Positions 1-7,984 of a stretch of 64,000 nt of DNA are shown here, one piece after another. The position numbers and the translations under genes are program-made. The notes below the pieces were generated by a model, which saw only the letters and a list, made by a program, of their open reading frames with translations, did not search any database and was not told where the DNA came from. Position 1 is the first letter of the stretch. Each line of letters opens with the position of its first letter. The stretch is from the NCBI GenBank assembly GCA_964508085.1, contig CAZDTI010000003.1, positions 1 to 64,000 of the forward strand, in the 5' to 3' direction. The stretch is from CALGLS01 sp964508085. Its GTDB lineage: Bacteria > Bacteroidota > Bacteroidia > Chitinophagales > Saprospiraceae.

Positions 1-1624
1 TTTCCGAGTTGTTATCCAAACCGCCGTTTGTCCATTCAAAAGCATCAACTCCAAAAGCATCAATAAAAGCCTCAGCATCTTTTGTTACCACAAGATAATC
101 GCCAGGTCCCATTGCAATATTGGTAAATTCGAAAACGACACCATCCAAAAATTCATAATCACCAAGCTCCACAATATTATCACTACGGTTATAAAATTCT
201 ACAAAATCATAATTGTTATCGCCACCTGGTTGATGATAAAGTATTTCAGTAATTACGATATCTCCATAAGGGGGTTCATCTACGTCGATGGTTCCGGTCA
301 TACCTGAACCTAGACCATCACTGGTATAAGTATAATCTCCAGGAACATCGAAAGTAAAACAGTAAGACCAAGGACCGCAATCGGCATCTCCACTCATAAA
401 AGTTGGGAAGTTTCCTGTGCCGTCTATGTTGTGTTCTGTAGTTGTATTGTTAATCCAAAGTACCGTTTGCCCAGCGAGTATGTCAATATTATCTGGTACA
501 AAGCCGGCGTCTGTGATTATGATGGTGTGATCAGCAGTGGTGCAATTTATAGAATTTGGTGCTGCTGGTGTACAAAAAACCTCGGTATTCGAAATTACAA
601 CATCTGTAAAATTTCTTGACGGTTTCCAGCTCATAGGCTGGAGGTTATTAGCTTGCACGTCACATAATTCTAGAGAATGTCCATTACCATCTGTTTTATA
701 ATCGTGATAAACTACCGTTTGGTCATAAAATATTTCATCTACTTTATAACCTGAGGCATCTCTAATAATCATTTGTTGTTCATCAGCATTGGAGAGTTCT
801 TCTGAAGCATCCCATTGTAAAATAAGCACAGAGTTTGGAATTTCAAAAGTAGTTCTTAATGCATCAGCATTGGACGCCAGCAAAACATAATCTCCTTCAT
901 CCAATTCCTCATCAGGGAAGATGAAATCAATTCCCCCTGACATCACAAGTCCATCTAATTCTATTGATTCATTTCCAGCAACATGGATTTCTATAAAGTC
1001 GATTGAGTCGGCTCCAGAATCGGGACCGTTGTACATAATTTCTGTAATCACCAATTGATTGGCCAATGGCGAACAAACCGTATTTGCTGCTCCCGGAGTT
1101 GCAAATATCTCATCACCATCGATAATAATTGGTGTTTCTGCCTCTGAAGCTAACCAATTGCTGCCAACATTATTATCAAGAGAAGCCGTACAAAGTTCCA
1201 TAGAATGACCACCGCCATCTGCATCTTCAGGCCAAGGGCAATTATCTGTATAAGCTACAGAATCTAAGACTGAACCTAAATTATCTTTCAAAACAATGAT
1301 GTCATCTCCATTAGCGAGGTTATCACCAAAGGTCCATTGCTGAGCAGCAACTCCAAAAGAGTCTCTCATGAAGAGGCTGTCTTTTGCAATAACATAATAA
1401 CTGCCTGACTGGATAACGGTGTCCGGGAATTGGTAGTTGATCCCATCGCTAATAGTATAGCCATCTACCATGATTGGAATGAAATCACTGTTATAAATTT
1501 CAATGAATTCTAATGGATCAGCTCCACCACCTGGGGAGTTGTAGAAAACTTCGTTGATAACCAGTTGTGCATTGATGCTGTTACAAAACAGCCAGAACAG
1601 TGCAATAGTAAGGGTCTTCTTCAT
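1..1624 (-). CDS. Secreted lamin-tail-domain protein with degenerate cupredoxin domain (3' end outside window)
   Basis: The frame is open from the ATG at 1624 to the left edge, so about 541 codons of the N-terminal part are present. A signal peptide (MKKTLTIALFWLFCNSINAQ) is followed by lamin-tail-type beta domains at roughly residues 21-145, 186-300 and 450-541, each opening with a (V)INE/ITE..Y...FIE(I/F)YN pattern. Residues about 358-430 resemble a plastocyanin/azurin fold (ITDAGFVPDNIDILAGQTV, then a TTEHN His and a GMTG motif). The usual Cys and second His copper ligands appear replaced by Thr and Gly, so copper binding is doubtful. Lamin-tail domains in Bacteroidota are usually in exported proteins carrying a T9SS tail, but the C-terminus here is not visible. 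Adhesion or a structural role at the cell surface is inferred. Confidence 0.8.
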   Translation of the reverse strand, partial: MKKTLTIALFWLFCNSINAQLVINEVFYNSPGGGADPLEFIEIYNSDFIPIMVDGYTISDGINYQFPDTVIQSGSYYVIAKDSLFMRDSFGVAAQQWTFGDNLANGDDIIVLKDNLGSVLDSVAYTDNCPWPEDADGGGHSMELCTASLDNNVGSNWLASEAETPIIIDGDEIFATPGAANTVCSPLANQLVITEIMYNGPDSGADSIDFIEIHVAGNESIELDGLVMSGGIDFIFPDEELDEGDYVLLASNADALRTTFEIPNSVLILQWDASEELSNADEQQMIIRDASGYKVDEIFYDQTVVYHDYKTDGNGHSLELCDVQANNLQPMSWKPSRNFTDVVISNTEVFCTPAAPNSINCTTADHTIIITDAGFVPDNIDILAGQTVLWINNTTTEHNIDGTGNFPTFMSGDADCGPWSYCFTFDVPGDYTYTSDGLGSGMTGTIDVDEPPYGDIVITEILYHQPGGDNNYDFVEFYNRSDNIVELGDYEFLDGVVFEFTNIAMGPGDYLVVTKDAEAFIDAFGVDAFEWTNGGLDNNSE

Positions 1625-2117
1625 TATTTCTTGAATTTGAATCGGGATAATTGTTTTTCTCAAATAAGTATAAAACGTTTAAAATGCTGGTTTACAAGTA
1701 CTTAAAACGAAAATTTTCAAAATTGGCAGATACGCTATAAATCATCATTTCTAACTGATTATACATATAATAATCCTGCCGAATTTGTTCATTGCCCGAG
1801 CTTATGCAAGGATAATTACAAAAAAAGTCGAGAAGTAAACTTTATAAGCTTACCCTAAGTAGTGGAAGTCTTTATTTTAAACAGGTTTGGAAAACGGAAC
1901 TAGATCAGGAACAGGGAATTATGTATTTAATAATTTCCACAGGAGAGTTTTTGGGTTTATGTTCTAGTGTGGCGCAAAGATAGCCATATATTTGAGATGA
2001 GGAAGGAGGACTTTGTTAAAAAGACCGAATCTGTCTATTAAGAAACTATTCAAGACACTGGTTTTCAAAAAGATATAGCCTACAATAATCTAAGATTAAG
2101 AAATCGTAAATTTATTA
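1625..2117. other. Intergenic region, no gene seen
   Basis: This AT-rich stretch separates the start of the lamin-tail gene from the end of rmuC. I see no convincing ORF, RNA gene or terminator. It presumably carries the promoter of the minus-strand lamin-tail gene, but no good TAnnTTTG box stood out. Confidence 0.6.
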
Positions 2118-3440
2118 TCAGGCTTTGTCTAGTAAATCCTGAGGCAGTTTCTTTGTTGCTTTGGCCCCTAGTTCCTTTATTTTCTGTGCACGACCAATAA
2201 GGGTATCTCCTTTTTTGCTAGAAAGAGTTAGTTTATTCATAGCATCATCATAGGCATTTCTAGCACCATCCAGTCGATTACCGATGGCTTTAAGATCTTC
2301 CACGAAATTGCAAAACTTATCATAGAGCTTTCCGCTTTGTCTGGCTATTTCGAGAACAGAGCGTTTTTGTTTTTCTTGTTTCCAAATGAAGGAAACCGTA
2401 CGCATAGTTGCCAATAAAGTAGAGGTGGTTACCAAAACGATGTTTCGATCCAAAGCTTCGGTGAAAAGGCTATTGTCTTTTTCGATCGCCGCAGAAAAAG
2501 CCGGTTCTATGGGTACAAAAAGCAACAGATAATCCGGTGAATTTATCTGATACAGGTTCTGGTAATTTTTCCCGGCCAGATCCTTTATGTGTTTCCGGAT
2601 ACTATCAACGTGACCTTTCAAATTCAATTCTTTTTCCTCTTCCGTTCCCGCATTAAAATACCTTTCATACGCGACTAAAGATACTTTTGAATCAATCACC
2701 AAATGCTTTTTTCCAGGAAGATTGATGATAAAATCTGGTCGTTTTTCTTTGCCTTCATCGTCTTTGTAAGACTGTTGTGTGTCGAAGTGAATGTCTTTTT
2801 TTAAACCCGCTTTTTCGAGTAACATTTCTAAACGTATTTCCCCCCAATCCCCCTGTGTTTTGGAGTCCCCTTTGAGGGCTGCAACCAGATTGTTAGCATC
2901 TTGGCTGAGTTGGAGGTTTAGATCACGTAATTGTTCAATTTCCTTGCGTAGAGAAACTTTATCTTTTGTCTCTTCAAGAAAGCGTTTTTCAATACCGTTT
3001 TCAAAGTCTTTTATTTTTTCCCGTAAAGGAAGTAAGACATCGTGTAATTGTTTTTGATTCTGTGCAGCAAAGCGAACGGACTTTTCTTCTAACAATCTAT
3101 TTGCGACGTTTTCAAATTCGAGTTGGAATTTTTGCTGTAACTCTTCTACCTCCTCCTTTTGTTCGAGTAAACGCTCCTCTAAATGAATACAATTTTGTTG
3201 TTTGGCAGATAGCGCGCTGGTTAATTCTCGAAGTTCTGATTCCTTTTCAGCAATATCGTCTTTATACAAATCAGCTTGTGCATGTAAGGCTTCATGGACT
3301 TCTTTGTGTACATATTGGTGGGCAACATCGTCAAGGGTTAAAACATTGGCAGAGGCCGTAAAATGGTACTTTGCAATAAACCAAGTGACAAGCGCTCCTA
3401 AGAAAAGGCCGATGAGGAGGAAGATGATTTGAATTTCCAT
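2118..3440 (-). CDS. rmuC: DNA recombination protein RmuC
   Basis: The 440-residue protein has the standard RmuC layout: an N-terminal membrane anchor (residues about 5-24, IIFLLIGLFLGALVTWFIA), a long charged coiled coil (about 35-175), then the RmuC core. The core contains GDWGEIRLEMLLEKAGL and a PD-(D/E)XK-like segment (RPDFIINLPG...LVIDSKVSL). RmuC proteins are thought to limit DNA inversions at short inverted repeats and to act as membrane-anchored nucleases; the catalytic-looking D...DSK arrangement is intact here. It is a single gene with an upstream TATATTTG box very close to the start. The N-terminal anchor decides the start site. Confidence in the family is high; the biochemical role is by family. 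Confidence 0.95.
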   Translation of the reverse strand: MEIQIIFLLIGLFLGALVTWFIAKYHFTASANVLTLDDVAHQYVHKEVHEALHAQADLYKDDIAEKESELRELTSALSAKQQNCIHLEERLLEQKEEVEELQQKFQLEFENVANRLLEEKSVRFAAQNQKQLHDVLLPLREKIKDFENGIEKRFLEETKDKVSLRKEIEQLRDLNLQLSQDANNLVAALKGDSKTQGDWGEIRLEMLLEKAGLKKDIHFDTQQSYKDDEGKEKRPDFIINLPGKKHLVIDSKVSLVAYERYFNAGTEEEKELNLKGHVDSIRKHIKDLAGKNYQNLYQINSPDYLLLFVPIEPAFSAAIEKDNSLFTEALDRNIVLVTTSTLLATMRTVSFIWKQEKQKRSVLEIARQSGKLYDKFCNFVEDLKAIGNRLDGARNAYDDAMNKLTLSSKKGDTLIGRAQKIKELGAKATKKLPQDLLDKA

Positions 3441-3457
3441 AAAGGTGATTTAGATCA

Positions 3458-3465
3458 CAAATATA
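3458..3465 (-). promoter_or_regulatory. Putative -7 box (TATATTTG) of rmuC
   Basis: On the minus strand TATATTTG fits the Bacteroidota -7 consensus TAnnTTTG and lies 18 bases upstream of the rmuC ATG, giving a very short leader. The -33 element is imperfect (TTT rather than TTG, about 17 bases upstream). Confidence 0.45.
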
Positions 3466-3691
3466 AACAATTTATTTAAATAAAATACATTTTTTGTTTA
3501 CAAATTACATCGGTTAAGCGTTTATGATTTACGTTACTGGGAGGCTATTGTAAAATTAGGTTAAGTATGAAACAACAAAGTTTCTGGATTCTCTAATCCT
3601 TTTTTTATCTTCGCAGCGATCTATATAATAGAAGTTGTTTAAAGTAAACTTTCATTATCATAATCTTATGCTCAAGATCAATACAAATACA

Positions 3692-4147
3692 ATGACTCGC
3701 CACTTCGATTACCTAAAAATAACCCGTGACAACTTGCTCAAGACAACTGCAAATTTGAGTCTGGAGGAGTTGAATCGCATTCCAGCAGGGTATAACAATA
3801 ACATCGCCTGGAATATGGCACATTGTCTGGTCACACAATACTTACTGTGCTATGGACTTTCCGGACACCCCATCCCTTTAGAGGCCTCTGTTGTTGATTT
3901 ATACAGAAAAGGCTCAAAGCCCAATGGCCCTATGAGTGCTGAAGATCTTGCTTTTTTCCGAAAGGAGTTGGCTGCTGCGCCTATCAAAATGGAAGAAGAT
4001 TACCAGAATGGGTTATTCACACAATTCAAAATATATACAACGAGTTATAATATAGAGCTACAATCAACCGAAGATGCCATCCAATTCAATAATATTCATG
4101 AAGGACTGCATTTGGGATATGTGATGGCCTTGAAGAAGGTGCTATAA
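3692..4147 (+). CDS. DinB-like four-helix-bundle protein
   Basis: The product of 151 residues starts at MTRHFDYLK. The frame is open further upstream, but the extra residues (from 3635) do not look like the family, whose members usually begin M(N/T)RHFE. Conserved DinB/YfiT-type positions are visible: NNIAWNMAHCLVTQ near residues 34-47 with the first metal-type His, a YRKGSKPNGP segment, and the C-terminal HEGLHLGYVMALKK with further His residues. DinB-superfamily proteins are metal-binding helical bundles, some acting as thiol-dependent transferases; substrate unknown. It stands alone, between rmuC (divergent) and a DUF937-like gene. A second, more distant relative lies at 47044-47616. Confidence 0.85.
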   Translation: MTRHFDYLKITRDNLLKTTANLSLEELNRIPAGYNNNIAWNMAHCLVTQYLLCYGLSGHPIPLEASVVDLYRKGSKPNGPMSAEDLAFFRKELAAAPIKMEEDYQNGLFTQFKIYTTSYNIELQSTEDAIQFNNIHEGLHLGYVMALKKVL

Positions 4148-4240
4148 CTTCAAAAGCGTTTCACCGTAAAAGAGACAAAATAACGTTGCCTCCACTTGTA
4201 TTGCACCAAATCACTTGCAGGCCGAGAGTTTTACCTTACA

Positions 4241-4280
4241 AATGAAATTGAGTTTGAAATTGAAAAAGAGCTTGAGCTTT
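4241..4280 (+). repeat. Hexamer-phased TTGAG/TTGAAA low-complexity repeat
   Basis: A run of imperfect six-base units (TTGAGT, TTGAAA, TTGAAA, CTTGAG) lies between two genes. Similar tracts occur at 13594-13632 (opposite strand) and 47772-47806. No coding sense is apparent. Confidence 0.5.
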
Positions 4281-4355
4281 AAAAACGTTACTATTAGACT
4301 ATTGCTTACGTATAAATAGAGAACTTATTATCAAACCCTTTTAATTAAATTAATT

Positions 4356-4907
4356 ATGTTAGACAAAATTATGGAAATGGTTGGTGGCGATGCTGTCAAT
4401 GCAATCACTGAAAAAGCAGGAATTTCAACGGATCAGGCGAAGCAGATGCTTCCGTTTGCTCAGGAAAGCCTTCAAGAAGGATTGATGTCTCAGGTAACTG
4501 GCGGTAATGTAGATGGTGTACTTGGAATGTTTAAAAATTTTGCTGGTGGCAATGCTGCAAGTGATGGCATTTTCGGTAGCATCAAAGGAATGTTTATGAA
4601 AAAAGTAATGACCAATATGGGTATTCCTGAGTCTGTTGCTGGTTTAGCAGCTGGAGCTGGAATGTCTTCTATCATCGGTGGTTTGACCAATCAAATCAAA
4701 GGTGCTGGTGATACAGATGAAATTGATGCAAGTAGCTTGATGTCTGTCCTTGGCGGCGGAGGTGGCGCTATGGGAATGTTGGGTAAAGCTGCTGGTATGT
4801 TGGGTGGCCTAGGCGGTGATGCTGCTGACAAAGCTGGTGACGCTGGAAATGCTGCGGAAGGACTTGCTGATAAAGCGAAGGACTTGTTAGGTGGAATGTT
4901 TAAGTAA
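4356..4907 (+). CDS. DUF937/YidB-like Gly/Ala-rich protein
   Basis: This 183-residue protein has a helical N-terminal part (residues 1-40, with ITEKAGISTDQAKQMLPFAQ) resembling the DUF937/DUF2780 group. A low-complexity Gly/Ala/Met-rich stretch (about 105-165) and amphipathic helices at the end (AAEGLADKAKDLLGGMFK) follow. There is no signal peptide or clear transmembrane segment. Its molecular function is unknown. It is monocistronic: an intrinsic terminator follows about 37 bases after the stop. The family assignment is tentative; the Gly-rich part could mislead similarity searches. Confidence 0.75.
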   Translation: MLDKIMEMVGGDAVNAITEKAGISTDQAKQMLPFAQESLQEGLMSQVTGGNVDGVLGMFKNFAGGNAASDGIFGSIKGMFMKKVMTNMGIPESVAGLAAGAGMSSIIGGLTNQIKGAGDTDEIDASSLMSVLGGGGGAMGMLGKAAGMLGGLGGDAADKAGDAGNAAEGLADKAKDLLGGMFK

Positions 4908-4943
4908 TACTTACTTGCTGAAGCTTCGGCTTTAAGAAATAAA

Positions 4944-4976
4944 GGGCTCTCGATTTAAGTATCGAGGGCTTTTTTC
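4944..4976 (+). terminator. Intrinsic terminator of the DUF937-like gene
   Basis: A nine-pair stem (GCTCTCGAT with ATCGAGGGC, one G-T pair) and a six-base loop are followed by six T residues. Confidence 0.8.
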
Positions 4977-4978
4977 GA

Positions 4979-5050
4979 GCCCCGGACTGCTGTCCGGGTG
5001 ATTGGAGGTTCGACTCTTCCAGAGTCTTACGTGGTGGTTCGTGTACCTGT
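4979..5050 (+). repeat. Dispersed two-hairpin repeat, copy 1
   Basis: A perfect stem CCCGGAC-tgct-GTCCGGG (4981-4998) is followed by a conserved block. The block contains GGTTCGACTC and a second stem GACTC/GAGTC, then GTGGTGGTTCGTGT and a GT-rich tail running to about 5090. Two more copies lie at 5869-5935 and 23274-23332. All three follow the 3' end of a plus-strand gene. Confidence 0.75.
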
Positions 5051-5268
5051 GTGTGATGTGATGTGTGTGTGCTGTGCTTGTCTATGCTGTAGTGTGATTG
5101 GGGATCAATTTAAGGTGGGGGCTTTCGCTATTTTTATAGATTTCCTTTTTTGCGCTGAATTAAGTCTTGGAGGGGAATTAGAAGTTTGAGGTCGTTAGCG
5201 CCATTTATTTTTTCGTAATTTAATTGGTTGAAAATCAAAAACTTACCAATTTAATTTTGAAATAGGGC

Positions 5269-5298
5269 TTGATTTCCGACATATTACCATTAACTTTG
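5269..5298 (+). promoter_or_regulatory. Consensus Bacteroidota promoter of the RRM gene
   Basis: TTG at 5269-5271 and TAACTTTG at 5291-5298 are separated by 19 bases, an exact match to TTG-N19-TAnnTTTG. Transcription would begin near 5304, leaving an untranslated leader of about 95 bases, which for cold-inducible RNA-binding proteins may be regulatory. Confidence 0.7.
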
Positions 5299-5399
5299 TT
5301 ACGATATCATGAGTTTTTAGGTATATGTATCGTTTCCTTTTTTCTTAAGTTCTTTCGCTACCCAAAACACTCTTTTCTAGTATTCTAAATTTTTTTGTA

Positions 5400-5750
5400 A
5401 TGAACATTTTTGTAGCAAAATTAAACTTCGACACTCGCGACGGTGAGCTCCGTGCCGCATTCGAAGCCTTTGGCGAAGTAGATTCAGTAAAAATTATTAC
5501 TGACAAATTCTCTGGTAAATCAAAAGGTTATGGCTTTGTCGAAATGCCAGATGAAACACAAGGTCTAGCGGCTGTTGAAGGTCTTAACGACACAGAGTTG
5601 GATGGAAGAACCATAGTTGTAAAAAAAGCGGAACCTCGTGAAAATAGAGATCGTCGAGGTGGCGGCGGTGGTTACAACCGTGGTGGCGGTGGTGGTGGAT
5701 ACGGTGGCGGCTATGGCGGCGGAGGCGGTGGTTATAATAACCGATACTAA
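5400..5750 (+). CDS. Glycine-rich RRM RNA-binding protein
   Basis: The product has 116 residues. Residues 1-80 form one RNA recognition motif with RNP2 (IFVAKL, near the start) and RNP1 (KSKGYGFVEM). The remaining residues are a Gly/Tyr/Arg-rich tail (RRGGGGGYNRG and GGGYGGGY). This is the architecture of bacterial (cyanobacterial and Bacteroidota) cold-induced RNA-binding proteins, which bind RNA and probably act as chaperones or post-transcriptional regulators. The gene is a complete transcription unit: consensus promoter, long leader, and a strong terminator 38 bases after the stop. No Shine-Dalgarno sequence is visible. The RRM assignment is secure; target RNAs are unknown. Confidence 0.95.
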   Translation: MNIFVAKLNFDTRDGELRAAFEAFGEVDSVKIITDKFSGKSKGYGFVEMPDETQGLAAVEGLNDTELDGRTIVVKKAEPRENRDRRGGGGGYNRGGGGGGYGGGYGGGGGGYNNRY

Positions 5751-5787
5751 TCGTTAACAATTCACTGTTGACATAAAATTATAGGGA

Positions 5788-5816
5788 AGTCGCTTCGGGA
5801 ACGGAGCGGCTTTTTT
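5788..5816 (+). terminator. Intrinsic terminator of the RRM gene
   Basis: A ten-pair stem (AGTCGCTTCG with CGGAGCGGCT, two G-T pairs) is closed by a GGAA tetraloop and followed by six T residues. Confidence 0.85.
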
Positions 5817-5868
5817 GCTTTCTAGTTTCCAAGTTTTCGTTTTTCTGGCTGGCTGCTCTCTGGCTGCG

Positions 5869-5935
5869 CTCCCCGACTTTCAAGTCGGGGTAAATGGTGG
5901 TTCGACTCCTCCAGAGTCTTATGTGGTGGTTCGTG
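5869..5935 (+). repeat. Dispersed two-hairpin repeat, copy 2
   Basis: A perfect nine-pair stem CCCCGACTT-tc-AAGTCGGGG (5871-5890) is followed by TGGTTCGACTCCTCCAGAGTC and GTGGTGGTTCGTGTG, matching copies 1 and 3. The stem sequence differs from the other copies but pairing is kept. Confidence 0.75.
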
Positions 5936-5991
5936 TGTCGGAGTGTATGCTTTTTTTTAGGATGTAAATGATGAGGTATTTCTTGAGAGGC

Positions 5992-6903
5992 CTAAGTACA
6001 GTTTTCTGTCTTAAGAAATTGGATAACCTCTTCTGGGGTAGCTTCGTCAAACCATTTCCAGTGTTTGTCTCTTCGGAACCAAGTTAGCTGTCTTTTAGCG
6101 TATCTGCGGCTGTTTCTTTTGATCAATTCTATTGCTGTTTCTAGATCCTGTTTTCCTTCAAAATGGTCAAATAGCTCTGCGTAGCCAACGGTTTGCAAAG
6201 CAGATAATTCCTTGTATTCTTGTAAGCCACGGGCTTCTGCTAACAATCCATTTTCGAGCATTATATCTACACGGCGATTGATGCGGTCATAGAGTTTTTC
6301 CCGATTCATGTTTAGACAGATGTAATGAGGTATGAAGGAACGTTGTTTTGGTTCTTTCTTTAAAAAGGAAGAATAAGGCTTTCCGCTGCTTTCGCAAACA
6401 GATAGTGCTCGAATAAGTCTTCGGGAGTTTTGTAAATCTACTGTTTTATAGTAATCAATATCCGCCTTTTCTAGCGCTTCCTGCAATCCTGAAAGACCTT
6501 CTTTTTCATAGAGTGTTTCTACCACTCCCCTCGCCTCTTCACACACCTCCGGGAATTCATCCAATCCTTCACAAACAGCTTTAATAAACATCCCTGAACC
6601 GCCTGCTATTACGGCAACATCTTGTTGAGCATAAATTTCTTCTAATCTTTGAAGGGCTTCTTTTTCATAATCACTAACAGTATAAGGCTCTGTTACTGAG
6701 CGGGTATTGACAAAGTAGTGTTTTGCCTGAGCCAATTCCTCTTCGGTTGCCTTAGCCGTACCAATGGTCATTTCCCGATAAAACTGACGACTGTCAGCAG
6801 AAAGAATCGGCGCATTGAACTGCTGAGCGATGGCAATCGCCAAGGCTGTTTTTCCGCTGGCCGTCGGGCCGCCAATGACAATCAGGTGTTTGGTATTTGA
6901 CAT
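5992..6903 (-). CDS. miaA: tRNA dimethylallyltransferase MiaA
   Basis: The 303-residue enzyme adds a dimethylallyl group to A37 of tRNAs reading UNN codons. Visible family features are the P-loop GPTASGKTAL at residues 12-21, the SADSRQFYREM motif just after it, FVAGGSGMF-type residues (IAGGSGMFIKAV), and the C-terminal RNSRRYAKRQLTWFRRD block. Length is normal for MiaA. Its ATG lies 58 bases from the divergent PnuC-like start, so the two share a very short promoter region. No gene is tightly linked downstream; the dispersed repeat copy 2 lies beyond its 3' end. Confidence 0.97.
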   Translation of the reverse strand: MSNTKHLIVIGGPTASGKTALAIAIAQQFNAPILSADSRQFYREMTIGTAKATEEELAQAKHYFVNTRSVTEPYTVSDYEKEALQRLEEIYAQQDVAVIAGGSGMFIKAVCEGLDEFPEVCEEARGVVETLYEKEGLSGLQEALEKADIDYYKTVDLQNSRRLIRALSVCESSGKPYSSFLKKEPKQRSFIPHYICLNMNREKLYDRINRRVDIMLENGLLAEARGLQEYKELSALQTVGYAELFDHFEGKQDLETAIELIKRNSRRYAKRQLTWFRRDKHWKWFDEATPEEVIQFLKTENCT

Positions 6904-6961
6904 GTTGGCGAAATTACGGAATGCTGATGAGGATTTTTATGTAAAACTTGTATTTTTACCC

Positions 6962-7714
6962 ATGCAACAGACTAAAATAGTACTCCGTCAATTGGTACAT
7001 TCGAAGTATCTTGATCTATTCGGTGCCCTCCTTATTTTAGGTATTTGTATTTCCCGTTCTTTTCATGAGACTTATTTTTTCAATGGAGAAATCCAATTTG
7101 GAATTCCTGTTTCTGAGATGCTGAGTTATATAAAAATGGGGGCCTTCCCACTTGGCATTTTGTCTACTATAGGTGGTGTTGTTTCTATGCTTGCGACTCG
7201 ACTAACTGGAAAGCAAAACAACTGGGGGAACATTATTGGTCTGCTTACTACAGTCAATTCAGGAGTTTTGGATTATTTGTTTGGTAATGGTTCGGCAGTC
7301 ATTACCTACCCACTGACTTTTTTAATTTTCACGGTCGCTGTGAAGAACTGGGCGGATGGGGAGAAGGTTCGGGAAATAGACTTGCGTTATTATTTAATTA
7401 TGCTTGTCGGGATTATTGTTGGCTTTAGCCTGGTCTATTTGGGCGCCTACTGGTTTGGCGGAAAAACGGACAATGCTTTTCTTTTCGTTGTTTCGGTCAC
7501 TTTTGGAATCTCTCTGGGGGCGAATACTTGTAACGCGCTGAAGTATAAAGAGACCTGGCTGGGTTGGATGATTTATAACATTGTGCAGTTGGTAAAAAAT
7601 ACGATGCAAATGAATTTGGCGAATGTGGTGAAGTATGCTTTTTATATGGGAAATGCGGTGGTGACTTGGTTGGATTGGCGTTTAAATGGAGATGTGGTGC
7701 AGAAAGCTAAGTGA
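6962..7714 (+). CDS. PnuC-like nicotinamide riboside/vitamin transporter
   Basis: I chose the ATG at 6962, giving 250 residues (MQQTKIVLRQL), because the longer frame runs antisense through miaA. The protein is very hydrophobic with about seven membrane segments. The C-terminal part (YNIVQLVKNTMQMNLANVVK, then a Y..GNAVVTWLDW segment) resembles the PnuC family of facilitators for nicotinamide riboside or thiamine. Substrate cannot be read from sequence: no riboswitch or biosynthetic neighbour is visible. It is divergent from miaA and followed by an inverted-repeat element. The family call is moderately confident. Confidence 0.7.
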   Translation: MQQTKIVLRQLVHSKYLDLFGALLILGICISRSFHETYFFNGEIQFGIPVSEMLSYIKMGAFPLGILSTIGGVVSMLATRLTGKQNNWGNIIGLLTTVNSGVLDYLFGNGSAVITYPLTFLIFTVAVKNWADGEKVREIDLRYYLIMLVGIIVGFSLVYLGAYWFGGKTDNAFLFVVSVTFGISLGANTCNALKYKETWLGWMIYNIVQLVKNTMQMNLANVVKYAFYMGNAVVTWLDWRLNGDVVQKAK

Positions 7715-7760
7715 GACTCTTGGACTTAGTCACTGGAACCGTTAGTTTTCAATTTTTGAT

Positions 7761-7840
7761 AATGTTCAATAAATGGTGTCTGCGGGTAGATTTCCCCTTT
7801 AGGGGTTAGGGGTTGCGTGAGAAAGACACCATTTTCTGAG
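7761..7840. repeat. Inverted-repeat-bounded element, copy 1
   Basis: Perfect ten-base arms AATGGTGTCT (7772-7781) and AGACACCATT (7824-7833) enclose GCGGGTAGATT and CCCCTTTAGGGG-type sequence. A preceding GTTCAATAAA is shared with the related element at 62211-62356. It looks like a miniature or solo end-derived transposon relic, but no transposase is present. Confidence 0.6.
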
Positions 7841-7984
7841 GACTCTCTCATTTTTTGGTGAGCGCAAAGTTCGCTAAGCACGCAAAGCCCTCAATATTAA
7901 GCTGTTATTTTTTGCACTTTCAGTTGGAAACCATGTAGTTAACATTTCCTCGAAAGAGACTCAAAGCCGAGTAAGTCTAATCTT

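Noticed and set aside
4998..5040. T-arm-like GGTTCGACTCC in the dispersed repeat as a tRNA fragment
   Set aside because: No acceptor, D or anticodon arms can be formed around it in any of the three copies; the likeness is limited to a few bases.
4998..5189. 62-codon ORF after the DUF937-like gene
   Set aside because: It lies entirely in the dispersed repeat and its GT-rich tail, which gives an unnatural Val/Cys-rich translation.
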